A DNA stretch of 12,955 nt from Microcaldota archaeon. GTDB taxonomy: Archaea; Micrarchaeota; Micrarchaeia; Norongarragalinales; UBA8480. The stretch is taken from assembly GCA_023246885.1 (NCBI GenBank), contig JAHFHN010000007.1:1-12955 (forward strand). Reading direction: 5' to 3'. Each line of letters begins with the position of its first letter. Within the stretch, counting starts at the first letter, position 1. Both the position numbers and the translations under genes were made by a program. Under the pieces are notes generated by a model. The model saw nothing but the letters and a program-made list of their open reading frames with translations, was not told the origin of the DNA and did not search any database. Of the stretch, positions 5,163 through 11,593 are shown piece after piece.

Positions 5163-6608
5163 TCATAGTTTTTTTACTATCCCTTTAACTGCGTCTACTT
5201 CAATAAGATCGCCGTCTTTCAAGGCTCGTGTTGCAATGCGGGTGCCGATAACACAAGGCTTGCCTAATTCCCTGCTTACAATAGCAGCGTGACACGTCAA
5301 GCCTCCAACATCAGTTATAATTGCAGCTGCTTTTTTCATCAGAGGTACCATATTCGGGTTGGTAGCGACACTGGCAAGGATCTCGCCTTCGTTGAACTTT
5401 GAATAATCTTCCTTGCTAAGAACTATTCGCACAACGCCGCGAGCCACTCCCTTAGAAGCAACTTCTCCATTTAGTTCCTTAATCTCCGGAACTTCTTCGT
5501 GAGGAAGTAATTTTCGGAACTGTTGAGCATCATCTCCAGAAAAAGTAGAAAAACGGCAGTCTTCATATAGAAAGACAAATCTTTTGGTTCGCTTCCCAAG
5601 TTCTTCCCTATTAATTTCACCAGTGCGAAGCGCTTTGATTATTTCGCTTGCAAGCAAGAAACGCGCTTGGTTAATAGAGAATTCAAACCGCTTTGCAAAT
5701 TCCTTGAAAACGCCCCAGAGCACGTAATTCGAGTAGTACTCTGCGTCTTTGCGCAGGGCTTTCAAGTAGAACAACTCAGCAAGTGTGTCAATTGTTTTTC
5801 TTTCCTCGCTAGATAGTTTCAGTTGTTCTAAGTAATACTCTCGTTGTTTTTTCTTTTTTTCTTCCTCAGTTTTCAATACTTCCAGCGTTGCTCCGCTTTT
5901 CACTACATCTGCAAGTGCCATTGAAAAATATTCTTTGTCAAGAACAGGTCCTTGAAAAGCAAATGAAATCCATTCATACTTTTTGGCGTGTTTCTTTAAT
6001 TCTTCTATTACTTCTAGCGAATTAATAGCAAGCTTTTTTTGCTTCATCGCATCAGCTATTTTCAATAAATCTTCCTTTTCACGGTAAACGAACGTAGCTT
6101 CAGGCCAATAAGTAACTGCTTCGAACACTTCATTGATATTAGCCTCCAGGTTTCTTTTCTGTATTATTTCCAGTATTTTCTTAGAACCGTAGCTGTACTC
6201 GTACTCCGCTGCTGATATGACGACCCCCCAAGCGCCAGCGAACGTAAAGGCATAGTTAAACCCTTCAAGCAAGTCAGCCAATTGGCTATTAGTTACGCCA
6301 TCCAAATTGGTTTGGCCTATTTTTTCCGATATTTTGAAAAGATCCGTTATTCCCTTGCGTGAATTTGCGGCTACTATTTGTGCAAATTTCAAGTCATTCA
6401 ATTTCGCAGTTGCTGATGCACTTATACGCCGCCAATCCTCCTTGTCAAACATCTGTTTGAAATGGCCATTTTCAAAAAAAATGAAAATATGTCTCAAGCC
6501 ATCCCCAAACACTTTCGGAAACTCCTTTACCATTGTGTCCATGTAAACGTGGTACGGGTAAGGATGAGCGTCAAAATGCTGTTCAATGACAAACCATTCT
6601 CTAGACAT
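5163..6608 (-). CDS. PEP-utilising-enzyme mobile (phosphohistidine) domain protein
   Basis: The last ~90 residues form the phosphohistidine swivel domain of PEP synthase and pyruvate phosphate dikinase. They run from ASKGVARGVVRIVLS through GEILASVATNPNMVPLMKKAAAIITDVGGLTCHAAIVSRELGKP. The phosphoryl-carrying His is in the TCHAA motif, residue about 440 of 481. The N-terminal ~370 residues are mostly helical and charged, and I see neither the ATP-grasp domain nor the PEP/pyruvate TIM barrel, so the protein cannot by itself be a PEP synthase. It might accept phosphate from a partner, or be a regulator or scaffold. TTG 6620 gives four more codons, but ATG 6608 is the natural start. A Bat-like HTH gene lies 58 bases upstream on the same strand and may be co-transcribed. 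Similar orphan mobile-domain proteins are annotated in many archaea without a defined reaction. Confidence 0.82.
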   Translation of the reverse strand: MSREWFVIEQHFDAHPYPYHVYMDTMVKEFPKVFGDGLRHIFIFFENGHFKQMFDKEDWRRISASATAKLNDLKFAQIVAANSRKGITDLFKISEKIGQTNLDGVTNSQLADLLEGFNYAFTFAGAWGVVISAAEYEYSYGSKKILEIIQKRNLEANINEVFEAVTYWPEATFVYREKEDLLKIADAMKQKKLAINSLEVIEELKKHAKKYEWISFAFQGPVLDKEYFSMALADVVKSGATLEVLKTEEEKKKKQREYYLEQLKLSSEERKTIDTLAELFYLKALRKDAEYYSNYVLWGVFKEFAKRFEFSINQARFLLASEIIKALRTGEINREELGKRTKRFVFLYEDCRFSTFSGDDAQQFRKLLPHEEVPEIKELNGEVASKGVARGVVRIVLSKEDYSKFNEGEILASVATNPNMVPLMKKAAAIITDVGGLTCHAAIVSRELGKPCVIGTRIATRALKDGDLIEVDAVKGIVKKL

Positions 6609-6666
6609 AGCTAAACACAAAACAAGTAGAACAAAGAAAGGATATATTTGTAATGTAGCGCATGCG

Positions 6667-7320
6667 CTACTCTATCCTGGCGTGTACTGTTGTTAGTACC
6701 TTTTTTTCTGCTCTGCGTAGGGCAGCACGTGTTGCCGTTTTTGACAACCCGGCTTTTTTCGCCAGTGCGTTTAGATTAGCCTGTCGCGGATATTGGTAGT
6801 ATCCTTCTTTGCACGCGAGATTGAAAATAGCGCGTTGTGTTTCTGTTAATTGTGCAAGTAAACCACTTGAATGGAACTTTGGTTTTTCCTGTTTTAGAGA
6901 AATTATTTCTGCAGTGGAAGTTCCAGTTAAGTTTATCCTCTTTGCTAATTGTGTTATGTGTTTTTTGTCGTGCGAGCCAACAGTCCATTCTTCGAATCCG
7001 TTGTTCAAGAATATGGGCTTAACGAAAAACACTTTGCTTCCAAGCATCAAACTATGATACTGGTCGCTGCTTTTTATTGAGTAGAAAATTTGGTTGCCTT
7101 CAACTTCCAATATATTAGCTCTTTTCCCTTCTTCCTCAACAAAATCTCGCGTAAATTCTTTTCTTTCACTTCCCTCAACTATCATCACTCGGTTAATGTA
7201 AGCTTTTCCATCTTCGTAAAAAGAATTTAGATACTGGACCGTTAAATTTACCGAGTACTTCTTTGTCAGTTCAATACTAGCAGAGCCAGCGTGCCACATT
7301 TTGATCCTTGCAACCCACAT
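6667..7320 (-). CDS. Bat-like HTH_10 transcription regulator
   Basis: This 217-residue protein ends with a bacterio-opsin-activator-type HTH (HTH_10). The region starts with LTETQRAIFNLACKEGYY at about residue 158, then a Tyr-Pro-Arg turn, then the recognition part (LAKKAGLSKTATRAALRRAEKKVL, about 185-208). The N-terminal part is an uncharacterised alpha/beta domain beginning MWVARIKMWHAGS, a start resembling those of other archaeal HTH_10 proteins, and that supports ATG 7320 over the Met at 7299. No receiver, PAS or GAF domain is present. The same-strand ORF before it overlaps its first 44 bases, and the mobile-domain protein follows after 58 bases. It probably regulates its own neighbourhood, but no operator can be shown. 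Confidence 0.82.
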   Translation of the reverse strand: MWVARIKMWHAGSASIELTKKYSVNLTVQYLNSFYEDGKAYINRVMIVEGSERKEFTRDFVEEEGKRANILEVEGNQIFYSIKSSDQYHSLMLGSKVFFVKPIFLNNGFEEWTVGSHDKKHITQLAKRINLTGTSTAEIISLKQEKPKFHSSGLLAQLTETQRAIFNLACKEGYYQYPRQANLNALAKKAGLSKTATRAALRRAEKKVLTTVHARIE

Positions 7321-7507
7321 AATTCAATTTCACTTCGTATGGTTTTATGCCTACGCTTAATTTATAGGGAGCAAATTTCTCGTATTTGTTTATCATGAAT
7401 TTAATGTCTTCAGTAAACTTATTTGGATTTTTTTTGATTTCTTCTTTTATACGTACTACGCGATGAGCATGTTCTTTAATATTTTTACTAATGAGCGTCA
7501 AAACCAA
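7277..7507 (-). CDS. hypothetical protein, 76 aa, TTG start
   Basis: I do not recognise this ORF. It runs from TTG 7507 to a stop at 7277-7279 and overlaps the start of the Bat-like gene by 44 bases in another frame. The first ~45 residues are Lys/Glu-rich and probably helical (KEHAHRVVRIKEEIKKNP). The rest looks beta-rich with two Cys near the end. A TTTAAA box (about 7530-7537) lies about 26 bases before the TTG, consistent with a leaderless transcript. No ATG occurs near the start. If the HTH gene is expressed from this promoter, translation through this ORF could couple the two. It could also be a non-coding leader with a fortuitous frame. Confidence 0.42.
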   Translation of the reverse strand: MVLTLISKNIKEHAHRVVRIKEEIKKNPNKFTEDIKFMINKYEKFAPYKLSVGIKPYEVKLNYVGCKDQNVARWLC

Positions 7508-7529
7508 GCGGTTTAATAAACTCTTTTTG

Positions 7530-7537
7530 TTTAAATT
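7530..7537. promoter_or_regulatory. near-symmetric TATA-like box between divergent genes
   Basis: TTTAAATT lies about 26 bases from the TTG of the minus-strand 76-aa ORF and about 20 bases from the FKBP ATG at 7553. Its symmetry could serve either direction. A second AT-rich element (TTTAATAAA, about 7511-7519) is 35-40 bases before the FKBP start. Confidence 0.35.
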
Positions 7538-7552
7538 TGTTATAGATTTTTT

Positions 7553-8071
7553 ATGAATAAGTTTATTTTACTTTTACCTTTCTTACTACTATTGGGGTGC
7601 ATTTCTACGGGAACTGTTCTAACTGTTAAAAATAATGATACTGTTTTAATCGACTACACTGGATCGTTTCAAAACGGAAAAGTGTTTGACACTAGCGTAA
7701 AAGCAGATGCAGAAAAAGCAGGGCTTCCATTACGTCAAGCGTATGCTCCACTTGAATTCACAATAGGTGCTGGACAAGTGATTAAAGGCTTTAACGATGG
7801 CATAATTGGAATGAAAGTTGGTGAAGAAAAAACAATTACCGTCCCTCCAGCTGACGGTTACGGAGAAAAAAACCCAGCGCTTGTACAAGATATTCCCCGT
7901 GAAAATATAGAAGGCAACATCACTGTAGGCACTATGCTAAGCTCTCCCACTGGTTCAACTGGTAGGGTAGTTGAAGTGACTAATTCAAGTGTAAAAGTTG
8001 ACTTTAACCACGAGTTAGCTGGAAAAACACTTGTCTTCAAAATAAAACTAGTAGAAATTACTCCTGGTTAG
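7553..8071 (+). CDS. FKBP-type (SlyD-like) peptidyl-prolyl isomerase lipoprotein
   Basis: This predicted prolyl isomerase/chaperone sits on the outside of the membrane. A hydrophobic signal (residues 2-14) ends in LLGC with the lipidation Cys at 16. The FKBP domain follows: VLIDYTGSFQNGKVFDTS (about 31-48), LEFTIGAGQVIKGF (67-80), GMKVGEEKTITVPPADGYGE (86-105). The polypeptide then holds an IF-type flap (about 106-155) and returns to FKBP with NHELAGKTLVFKIKLVEI (152-169), the order seen in archaeal SlyD/FKBP26-like proteins. Active-site aromatics Tyr35, Phe45 and Tyr103 and Asp46 are present. The length of 172 aa fits the short archaeal form plus signal. The DUF167 gene follows 15 bases after its stop, so they probably share an mRNA. 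Lipid anchoring is inferred from the lipobox alone. Confidence 0.9.
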   Translation: MNKFILLLPFLLLLGCISTGTVLTVKNNDTVLIDYTGSFQNGKVFDTSVKADAEKAGLPLRQAYAPLEFTIGAGQVIKGFNDGIIGMKVGEEKTITVPPADGYGEKNPALVQDIPRENIEGNITVGTMLSSPTGSTGRVVEVTNSSVKVDFNHELAGKTLVFKIKLVEITPG

Positions 8072-8086
8072 GAAGCGCTTACTGTT

Positions 8087-8305
8087 ATGATTTTTGAAGT
8101 TAAAGTTGTCACCAATTCCGATAAGCCAGGCGTCTGGGAACAAGAAGATACTGTAAAAGTAAAAGTGAAGTCCCTTCCATTTGACGGCAAAGCGAATAAA
8201 GAAGTTGTTGAACTACTTGCACTTCACTTTAAAGTAGACGAAAAAAAAGTGCGCATTATAAGTGGTGAAAAGTCAAAGAGAAAAACAGTTGAAGTAATCG
8301 CCTAA
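8087..8305 (+). CDS. DUF167 (UPF0235/YggU-like) protein
   Basis: The 72-aa protein matches the DUF167 fold: an initial strand (MIFEVKVVTNSDKP), a basic strand (DTVKVKVKSLPFDGKANKEVVELLALHFKV) and a final ISGEKSKRKTVEVI strand. The DGKANKEVV and SGEKSKRK segments are the family signature. Members are small conserved cytoplasmic proteins of unknown function. Family length is usually 75-100 residues, so this is near the short end. It starts 15 bases after the FKBP gene and is likely in the same operon. I see no clear SD. Confidence 0.85.
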   Translation: MIFEVKVVTNSDKPGVWEQEDTVKVKVKSLPFDGKANKEVVELLALHFKVDEKKVRIISGEKSKRKTVEVIA

Positions 8306-8345
8306 TTCTTTGTTTAGTGATTTGCACTGTATTTTTTCATGTGCT

Positions 8346-8510
8346 TTAATGTTTTGCATTTCCACTTGGCTTTATTTTCCAAGTGTGATTAGTTATGTGA
8401 ACCACAAGCACAATTGCAAGAAATGTAAATGCAAGTGGGTTATTGCCGGGCGTGTAATTTAGCAAACCTGCTATTAGTATTATTAGTAGCAGCAAAGAAG
8501 TTGTGTTCAT
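8346..8510 (-). CDS. small two-helix membrane protein, 54 aa
   Basis: This lies in what looks like a 265-base gap. ATG at 8510 opens 54 codons ending TAA at 8346-8348. The peptide has two hydrophobic segments (residues about 5-18 and 26-39) split by a polar NYTPGNNP turn, then a short basic tail (KIKPSGNAKH). This is the shape of a hairpin membrane protein with both ends probably inside. It is on the same strand as the two S16 proteases and begins 60 bases after the last of them. An A/T-rich TATA-like element (ATTAAAAA, about 8536-8543) precedes it, so it may be independently transcribed. I do not recognise the family. The hydrophobic pattern and the turn make a chance frame unlikely. Confidence 0.6.
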   Translation of the reverse strand: MNTTSLLLLIILIAGLLNYTPGNNPLAFTFLAIVLVVHITNHTWKIKPSGNAKH

Positions 8511-8570
8511 TGTAATGAAATCAGTTTTTTTAGTTGTTTTTAATTGTCTTCTTTAGCTGCTTATAAAAAA

Positions 8571-9179
8571 TTAATTTAACAAAATATCACTGGCTTCCTT
8601 TATATTAGTTACGCGAATTATTTCCATTTCACTAGAATCCATTGTATTTTTTACCACTTGTTCTTTTGCAACCACAAATTTTATTTTGCCACTGTTTTTA
8701 GCTGCAATTATCTTTTCTTCAATGCCATCAACTGGAAACAAATTGCCAGTAGCAGTAATTCCTCCGCTCATTGAAACAAGTGGATTTACTTGCTTTCCAG
8801 TATAAGCTGAAATTATGCCAATAGCGAACATTGCCCCCGCGCTTTCTCCCCCGATATCGCTTCCACTTGCACCAATGTCAAGTACAACGTCAAAGTAACG
8901 AAACTTTATTCCAGTTAATTTCTCGGCATTTTGCTTTGCCTTTACAAGTGCATCTTCAGTATCCCTATGATAATTAGCATTATCGATATTGACAAGTGTC
9001 CTGCCGTTTCCAGGAGACAAAGTTATTCGAAATGGTACCATTACGCCTATTCCGTCGTCAGTAATTGCAGGAGCTTGAAAATCACTAGTTTTAACTGGAC
9101 CAGGCGCAGCTAAATAGCCAAGCATCCCTGCTGCAATTCCAATTAAAGCCACTAATATGAAAAGTAATTTCGGGTTCAT
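8571..9179 (-). CDS. membrane-anchored Lon-type (S16) serine protease domain protein, no ATPase
   Basis: This 202-residue protein is an N-terminal membrane anchor (about 5-25) joined to a Lon proteolytic domain. The catalytic Ser is Ser113 in GGESAGAMFAIGI, and the paired Lys is Lys156 in VDGIEEKIIAA. Between them lies the family's SMSGGITATGNLFPVDG segment. In Lon the domain follows an AAA+ module. Here there is none, so unfolded or small substrates, or a partner, must be invoked. A related gene ends 36 bases upstream on the same strand, so the pair probably arose by duplication and is co-transcribed. By the anchor the protease domain should be on one face of the membrane, probably outside, since the segment after the anchor carries no positive cluster. 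Substrates are unknown. Confidence 0.88.
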   Translation of the reverse strand: MNPKLLFILVALIGIAAGMLGYLAAPGPVKTSDFQAPAITDDGIGVMVPFRITLSPGNGRTLVNIDNANYHRDTEDALVKAKQNAEKLTGIKFRYFDVVLDIGASGSDIGGESAGAMFAIGIISAYTGKQVNPLVSMSGGITATGNLFPVDGIEEKIIAAKNSGKIKFVVAKEQVVKNTMDSSEMEIIRVTNIKEASDILLN

Positions 9180-9215
9180 TGTTGTGTATCTCGTTCTTTT
9201 CTTGTTTTATCCTTC

Positions 9216-10082
9216 TTATGTTTGTTGTATCATTTGTAAATACGCGGTTGCTATATTTGCAACTTCAACGACGCGTATGCCCGTCTCATTGCTTATGTCG
9301 ATTATTCGTGTTTCAAGCGTTTGATTGTTTCTACAACTTGTAAACGTGCCGTTTCCAATTGATTGTTCAGTACAAGTTTGCCCTGATTTTGCAGTGGTGA
9401 TTTCTTGTTGAGCTTCTCCAATTGGCACGAATAAAGTTGTTACGCTACCCGTGTTTTTCAATGCCCTTGCTTTTTCTAATACGCCGCCAACGCGGGAAAT
9501 CGAGCCATCTGAATTTATTCCGCCAGTAATTGCGATTGACGCATTGAGTTTTTTGTTTTCAAGTAATGCCAGTGTACCAATTGTAATTGCTGCACCCGCG
9601 CTTGATCCAGCTACTTCATCTGAATTTGTTTCAAATGAATAAAGTAAATTACTGCGCCAATAATTTGCATTTGCTTTACTGCTAATTGTTTTAACAACTT
9701 GCGTTGCGTTTTTTATTGACTCAAATGTTTCAAGCGCAATAGTGGGTTGAGATTCGCCAAATTCAATAAACGTTTTGCCAGTGCCGTTTTTCTTTTCAAT
9801 ATTTAATCGTGCAATAACACCTTGCTGATTGGAGTCTATTCCCGGTAAAATAAGAGAACTAAATGCAGTTGCTTGGTTTGCTAAAACCTGATTAAGTTTA
9901 TCATTATCGGAGGTATAGTTAGCACCTGTATTCGTATTTGTAATGGATTCGTTTGACTGTATTCGTATTACAGTGGTATTTTGTTGTTTTGATCCGATTT
10001 CCATTCCAATTAGAAAAACCACTAATAGCGACACGACTATTACTATGATATAAATCGTCTTTTGTTCAAAACCGTTTTCCAT
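9216..10082 (-). CDS. second membrane-anchored Lon-type (S16) protease domain protein
   Basis: This 288-residue paralogue of the downstream gene has a single helix at about 10-27, then an Asn/Thr-rich linker (about 35-60) with several NxT/S sites such as NTT and NES, as seen in exposed archaeal proteins. The S16 domain follows. Catalytic Ser161 is in AGSSAGAAITIG and Lys204 in VGGVLEKARAL, with SIAITGGINSDGSISRVGG between them. An extra segment near 225-265 carries two Cys (237 and 250), possibly a disulfide, which again suggests an extracytoplasmic face. No AAA+ module is present. The gene is first in the operon. The divergent lipoprotein gene begins 120 bases away. Confidence 0.87.
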   Translation of the reverse strand: MENGFEQKTIYIIVIVVSLLVVFLIGMEIGSKQQNTTVIRIQSNESITNTNTGANYTSDNDKLNQVLANQATAFSSLILPGIDSNQQGVIARLNIEKKNGTGKTFIEFGESQPTIALETFESIKNATQVVKTISSKANANYWRSNLLYSFETNSDEVAGSSAGAAITIGTLALLENKKLNASIAITGGINSDGSISRVGGVLEKARALKNTGSVTTLFVPIGEAQQEITTAKSGQTCTEQSIGNGTFTSCRNNQTLETRIIDISNETGIRVVEVANIATAYLQMIQQT

Positions 10083-10202
10083 TTTCGTCTTGTCTCTTTG
10101 CTTTATGTTGTCGCATTTTTTTGTATTGTATTAGCAACTCATGTAATAGATTTAAATACGTCGCCGTTATACTATCTGAAAAAGTAAAAAAGGATTTTTG
10201 AC

Positions 10203-10427
10203 ATGAAGAAACTTGCTGTTTGTGCGCTTATTTTTTCAATTTTACTTTTTGGTTGTTTAGGTGGAACCGGCCAAAAACAGCAAACTCCATCTGATTATTC
10301 TAATAACTATACTGCTTTGCCTGATGGGGATATCGCAGGCGTCGGAAGTGACTTACTTAATGTATCCGATGATTTTTCCGATTTAGACATTTCAGAACAA
10401 GAGCTAAATGACACGCTTGGCGGTTAA
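10203..10427 (+). CDS. small acidic lipoprotein, 74 aa
   Basis: A signal peptide with lipobox LLFGC puts the lipidated Cys at residue 18. The mature part is about 56 residues, rich in Asp, Ser, Asn and Gly, with no Lys or Arg after the first few residues (GQKQQ). No fold is recognisable. It is probably an exposed, flexible lipid-anchored peptide. A TATA-like TTATACTA (about 10167-10174) lies about 30 bases upstream, with a second TTTAAATA at 10151-10158. It is divergent from the tandem S16 protease genes. A T-rich tract follows the stop. Confidence 0.72.
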   Translation: MKKLAVCALIFSILLFGCLGGTGQKQQTPSDYSNNYTALPDGDIAGVGSDLLNVSDDFSDLDISEQELNDTLGG

Positions 10428-10432
10428 GGCGA

Positions 10433-10482
10433 ATTTTTCTTTTTGTAGTTTTTCTACTTTTTTTCTATATTTTAGTTTTTTC
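10433..10482 (+). terminator. T-rich tract after the small lipoprotein gene
   Basis: Four runs of T five or more long occur in the 50 bases after the stop codon. Archaeal RNA polymerase terminates at such T-runs without needing a hairpin. The tract separates the gene from the convergent SRP RNA. Confidence 0.5.
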
Positions 10483-10492
10483 TATAAAGAGT

Positions 10493-10768
10493 GGCTCTTG
10501 AGCGGAGTTGTCTTGTCAGTTGGATAACTATAGGCATTCAACTTTCGCCTCGGCTTTGTAACTCACGAGCACGTTTTTCAATGTTTAGAGTTGCTTCCTT
10601 CCGGACCTGGCTCGGTTCACATTGACCCACGTAACGTGAGGCAAAGCGTCTACAGTTTCTGCTGAACCTAGTTATAGCTATTCAAAAGCCGTGAGCAGCT
10701 CTCTTCACTCCGCTTAAGGGGATTGCAGCTTCCAGGGAACCCCTAGCTCCCCAGCTAGCTCAAAAGCC
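10493..10768 (-). ncRNA. ffs: signal recognition particle RNA (7S RNA)
   Basis: This 276-nt RNA is the scaffold of SRP and binds SRP54 and SRP19. On the minus strand, helix 8 holds the diagnostic AGGUCCGGAAGGAAGCA (about 10592-10609), with a GGAA tetraloop flanked by the asymmetric loop that binds SRP54. The 5' end GGCUUUUGAGC (10768-10758) pairs perfectly (one G-U) with the 3' GCUCAAGAGCC (10503-10493), the helix 1 closure typical of archaea. The Alu domain follows the 5' end, with GGGGAGCUAGGGGUUCCCU. A TATA-like element lies about 25-32 bases upstream. Ends are set by the closing helix and could differ by a few bases. Confidence 0.93.
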
Positions 10769-10792
10769 AATAAAATTCAGAACGTCTAATGC

Positions 10793-10800
10793 ATATAATA
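10793..10800 (-). promoter_or_regulatory. TATA box for the SRP RNA
   Basis: Read on the minus strand this is TATTATAT. It ends 25 bases before the SRP RNA 5' end inferred from helix 1, exactly where an archaeal TATA box belongs. It falls in the 48-base gap after the cysteine hydrolase gene, so the RNA has its own promoter. Confidence 0.65.
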
Positions 10801-10816
10801 GGTTAGGTATTTTTTG

Positions 10817-11479
10817 TTACAATACTGCCAGTAGATCTTTAGATTCTGCAGCCCAACCTAAAATTCCTCCTTGGGCAGTTATTATATCTAGCGTTGCTTT
10901 ATGCCGGTCTAAACTATATGACGCCATTGCATCACTTACGGCCAATACGTCAAATCCAAGGTCATTAGCGCCTGCTAATGTTGTTACTCCACAAATATCA
11001 GTAGTAACTCCAATTTCAATTATGCTTTCGATTTTTGTTTCTATTAGTATTTGCTCTAATTGTGTTCGTAAAAATGCATTTTTTCCAGGTTTATCTATAA
11101 TTATTTCTCCAGAAAGTGGTTTTAAGTCACTAATAATTTCATGGCCTGGTTCGCCTCTGATTAATATTCTGCCCATTGGCCCGGCATCGCCTATTCGTTT
11201 ACCTTTTGGCCAACGTGCTAATTTAGTTCTAGGGCAGTCGCTTAAGTCCGGTAAGTGGCCTTCGCGTGTGTGAATGATCAATAACCCGATTTTACGTGCT
11301 GCTGATAAGATTTGTTTTGCTGGTTCAATTGCTTTTCTAAGCACGCTAACATCATTTCCTAGTGCTGCCCCATAGCCGCCTGCTTCTAAAAAGTCTCTTT
11401 GCCAATCTACTGAAAGTAACGCTGTTCGTTTTGGATCAAAGCGAAATGAAGTTGGTCTAGCTTTTACTTCTAATAGCAT
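10817..11479 (-). CDS. isochorismatase-family cysteine hydrolase
   Basis: This cytoplasmic hydrolase acts on C-N bonds in amide- or imide-like small molecules. The triad of the family is visible in the 220-aa protein: Asp25 in LLSVDWQRDF, Lys130 in IIDKPGKNAF, and nucleophile Cys163 in IGVTTDICGVTT. The segments HTREGHLPDLSDCPRTKL (70-87) and IGDAGPMGRILIRGEPGHEI (96-115) are shared with the biuret/ureidoacrylate hydrolase-like subgroup common in bacteria. That suggests nitrogen scavenging, and possible transfer. TTG 11497 is an in-frame alternative, but ATG 11479 has a TTTATA box (11503-11510) 24-31 bases upstream, so a leaderless ATG start fits. It is divergent from ftsZ and stands alone on its strand before the SRP RNA. 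Confidence 0.88.
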   Translation of the reverse strand: MLLEVKARPTSFRFDPKRTALLSVDWQRDFLEAGGYGAALGNDVSVLRKAIEPAKQILSAARKIGLLIIHTREGHLPDLSDCPRTKLARWPKGKRIGDAGPMGRILIRGEPGHEIISDLKPLSGEIIIDKPGKNAFLRTQLEQILIETKIESIIEIGVTTDICGVTTLAGANDLGFDVLAVSDAMASYSLDRHKATLDIITAQGGILGWAAESKDLLAVL

Positions 11480-11502
11480 ATAGTTACTTTGTTTCAATTA
11501 GG

Positions 11503-11510
11503 GTATAAAT
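11503..11510 (-). promoter_or_regulatory. TATA box for the cysteine hydrolase gene
   Basis: On the minus strand this reads ATTTATAC. Its centre is about 27 bases before ATG 11479, which implies a leaderless transcript and argues against the longer frame from TTG 11497. Confidence 0.55.
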
Positions 11511-11576
11511 AGTCTTTTAAATTTTGGCTATGTAATACTTGCCAAGGGAAAACTCAAGGGTTTTTTTCAAAATCGA

Positions 11577-11582
11577 AGGTGA
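11577..11582 (+). promoter_or_regulatory. AGGTGA ribosome binding site deciding the ftsZ start
   Basis: AGGTGA ends 11 bases before ATG 11594. The GTG at 11579, which would give a frame five codons longer, lies inside this SD match and is therefore an unlikely start. Confidence 0.6.
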
Positions 11583-11593
11583 AGTTATTTTCT

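Noticed and set aside
5041..5292. Plus-strand 83-codon frame
   Set aside because: It begins inside tRNA intron 3, runs through the tRNA 3' end and is antisense to the mobile-domain protein's conserved C-terminus.
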